A program made the translations under genes and the position numbers. This document shows, in pieces, positions 39,094 through 39,246 of a stretch of DNA of 39,246 nucleotides. The notes below the pieces were generated by a model. The model saw nothing but the letters and a program-made list of their open reading frames with translations, made no database searches and had not been told where the DNA came from. Origin of the DNA: Ignavibacteria bacterium. GTDB taxonomy: Bacteria > Bacteroidota > Ignavibacteria > Ignavibacteriales > Ignavibacteriaceae. Location: contig JAUYAB010000006.1 of NCBI GenBank assembly GCA_030693705.1, forward strand, positions 1-39,246, written 5' to 3'. How positions within the stretch are numbered: position 1 is the stretch's first letter; every line of letters begins with the position of its first letter.

Positions 39094-39246
39094 TAAAGGA
39101 GACAATGAATAGTATCCTCGATTAAATTCTTGTTTATTTGGTCAAGAAATAATAACAGCCGGAGTAGGCTCTTTAAGCAAAACAGATAAAGCAGGAATAA
39201 CGGTAAGAGTCTGAAGCTTTAAAGACATTGTGAGAATAATTCGTCC

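Noticed and set aside
39142-39246. Minus-strand open frame running off the right edge
   Set aside because: About 35 codons (ending LLKEPTPAVIIS) are open to the edge, but there is too little sequence and no motif to call a gene.

Overview
The window looks like chromosomal DNA from a member of the Bacteroidota/Chlorobi/Ignavibacteria assemblage. The signs are a PorV-type outer-membrane protein, a FISUMP-domain lipoprotein with fibronectin-III repeats, AT-rich genes that often start with TTG or lack a Shine-Dalgarno sequence, and a compact hemX-hemA-hemC-hemD-hemE-hemN cluster. The exact lineage is inferred from gene content only.

Positions 1-8240 are an accessory region that stops at a tRNA-Lys(CUU) gene. 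It opens with the tail of an AAA/ABC-type ATPase that overlaps an HNH nuclease gene, a pair that resembles Septu PtuA-PtuB. Next come a three-part regulator (XRE helix-turn-helix, ImmA/IrrE zinc peptidase, MazE-like tail) and a MazF/PemK toxin. A perfect 11-bp palindrome lies just before the regulator. After that are about 2.1 kb (2879-5033) and 0.7 kb (6774-7492) with no convincing gene but many imperfect palindromes. Several of these form repeated two-hairpin modules whose stem sequences differ while staying complementary. Between and after these tracts lie a secreted thermonuclease with an in-frame palindromic insertion, a small HTH-like protein, a DUF6266-like protein and an ArdC-type N-terminal-domain protein.

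Positions 8243-10070 (minus strand) hold tRNA-Lys, a YjjX/DUF84 NTPase, a TPM-domain protein and phosphoglycerate mutase. Positions 10175-18900 (plus strand) are the heme operon: a HemX/CcsA-like membrane protein, hemA, an AlbA/Schlafen-type putative regulator, hemC, a double-length hemD, hemE and hemN. An M14 peptidase follows on the opposite strand, then protoporphyrinogen oxidase (hemG/hemY) and a PorV-like protein. Together these cover glutamyl-tRNA to protoporphyrin; hemL, hemB and hemH are not in the window.

Positions 23540-26815 hold an orphan antitoxin with a truncated toxin, and a 902-residue Fn3/FISUMP lipoprotein. From 26890 to 37786 most genes are on the minus strand: a Pyr_excise-family protein, a lipocalin, L-asparaginase, a hypothetical envelope protein, an atypical SDR, a large SpoIIE-type phosphatase, acetate kinase, 3-hydroxyacyl-CoA dehydrogenase and an ABC-2 transporter pair. 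A 90-bp copy of the asparaginase 3' end lies beyond the two genes downstream of it, which suggests an insertion. The window closes with queE-queD for 7-deazaguanine synthesis.

The strongest leads are the repeated hairpin modules in the accessory region, the tandem HemD with one apparently degenerate half, the XRE-ImmA-MazE-like/MazF locus with its palindrome, and the duplicated asparaginase end.
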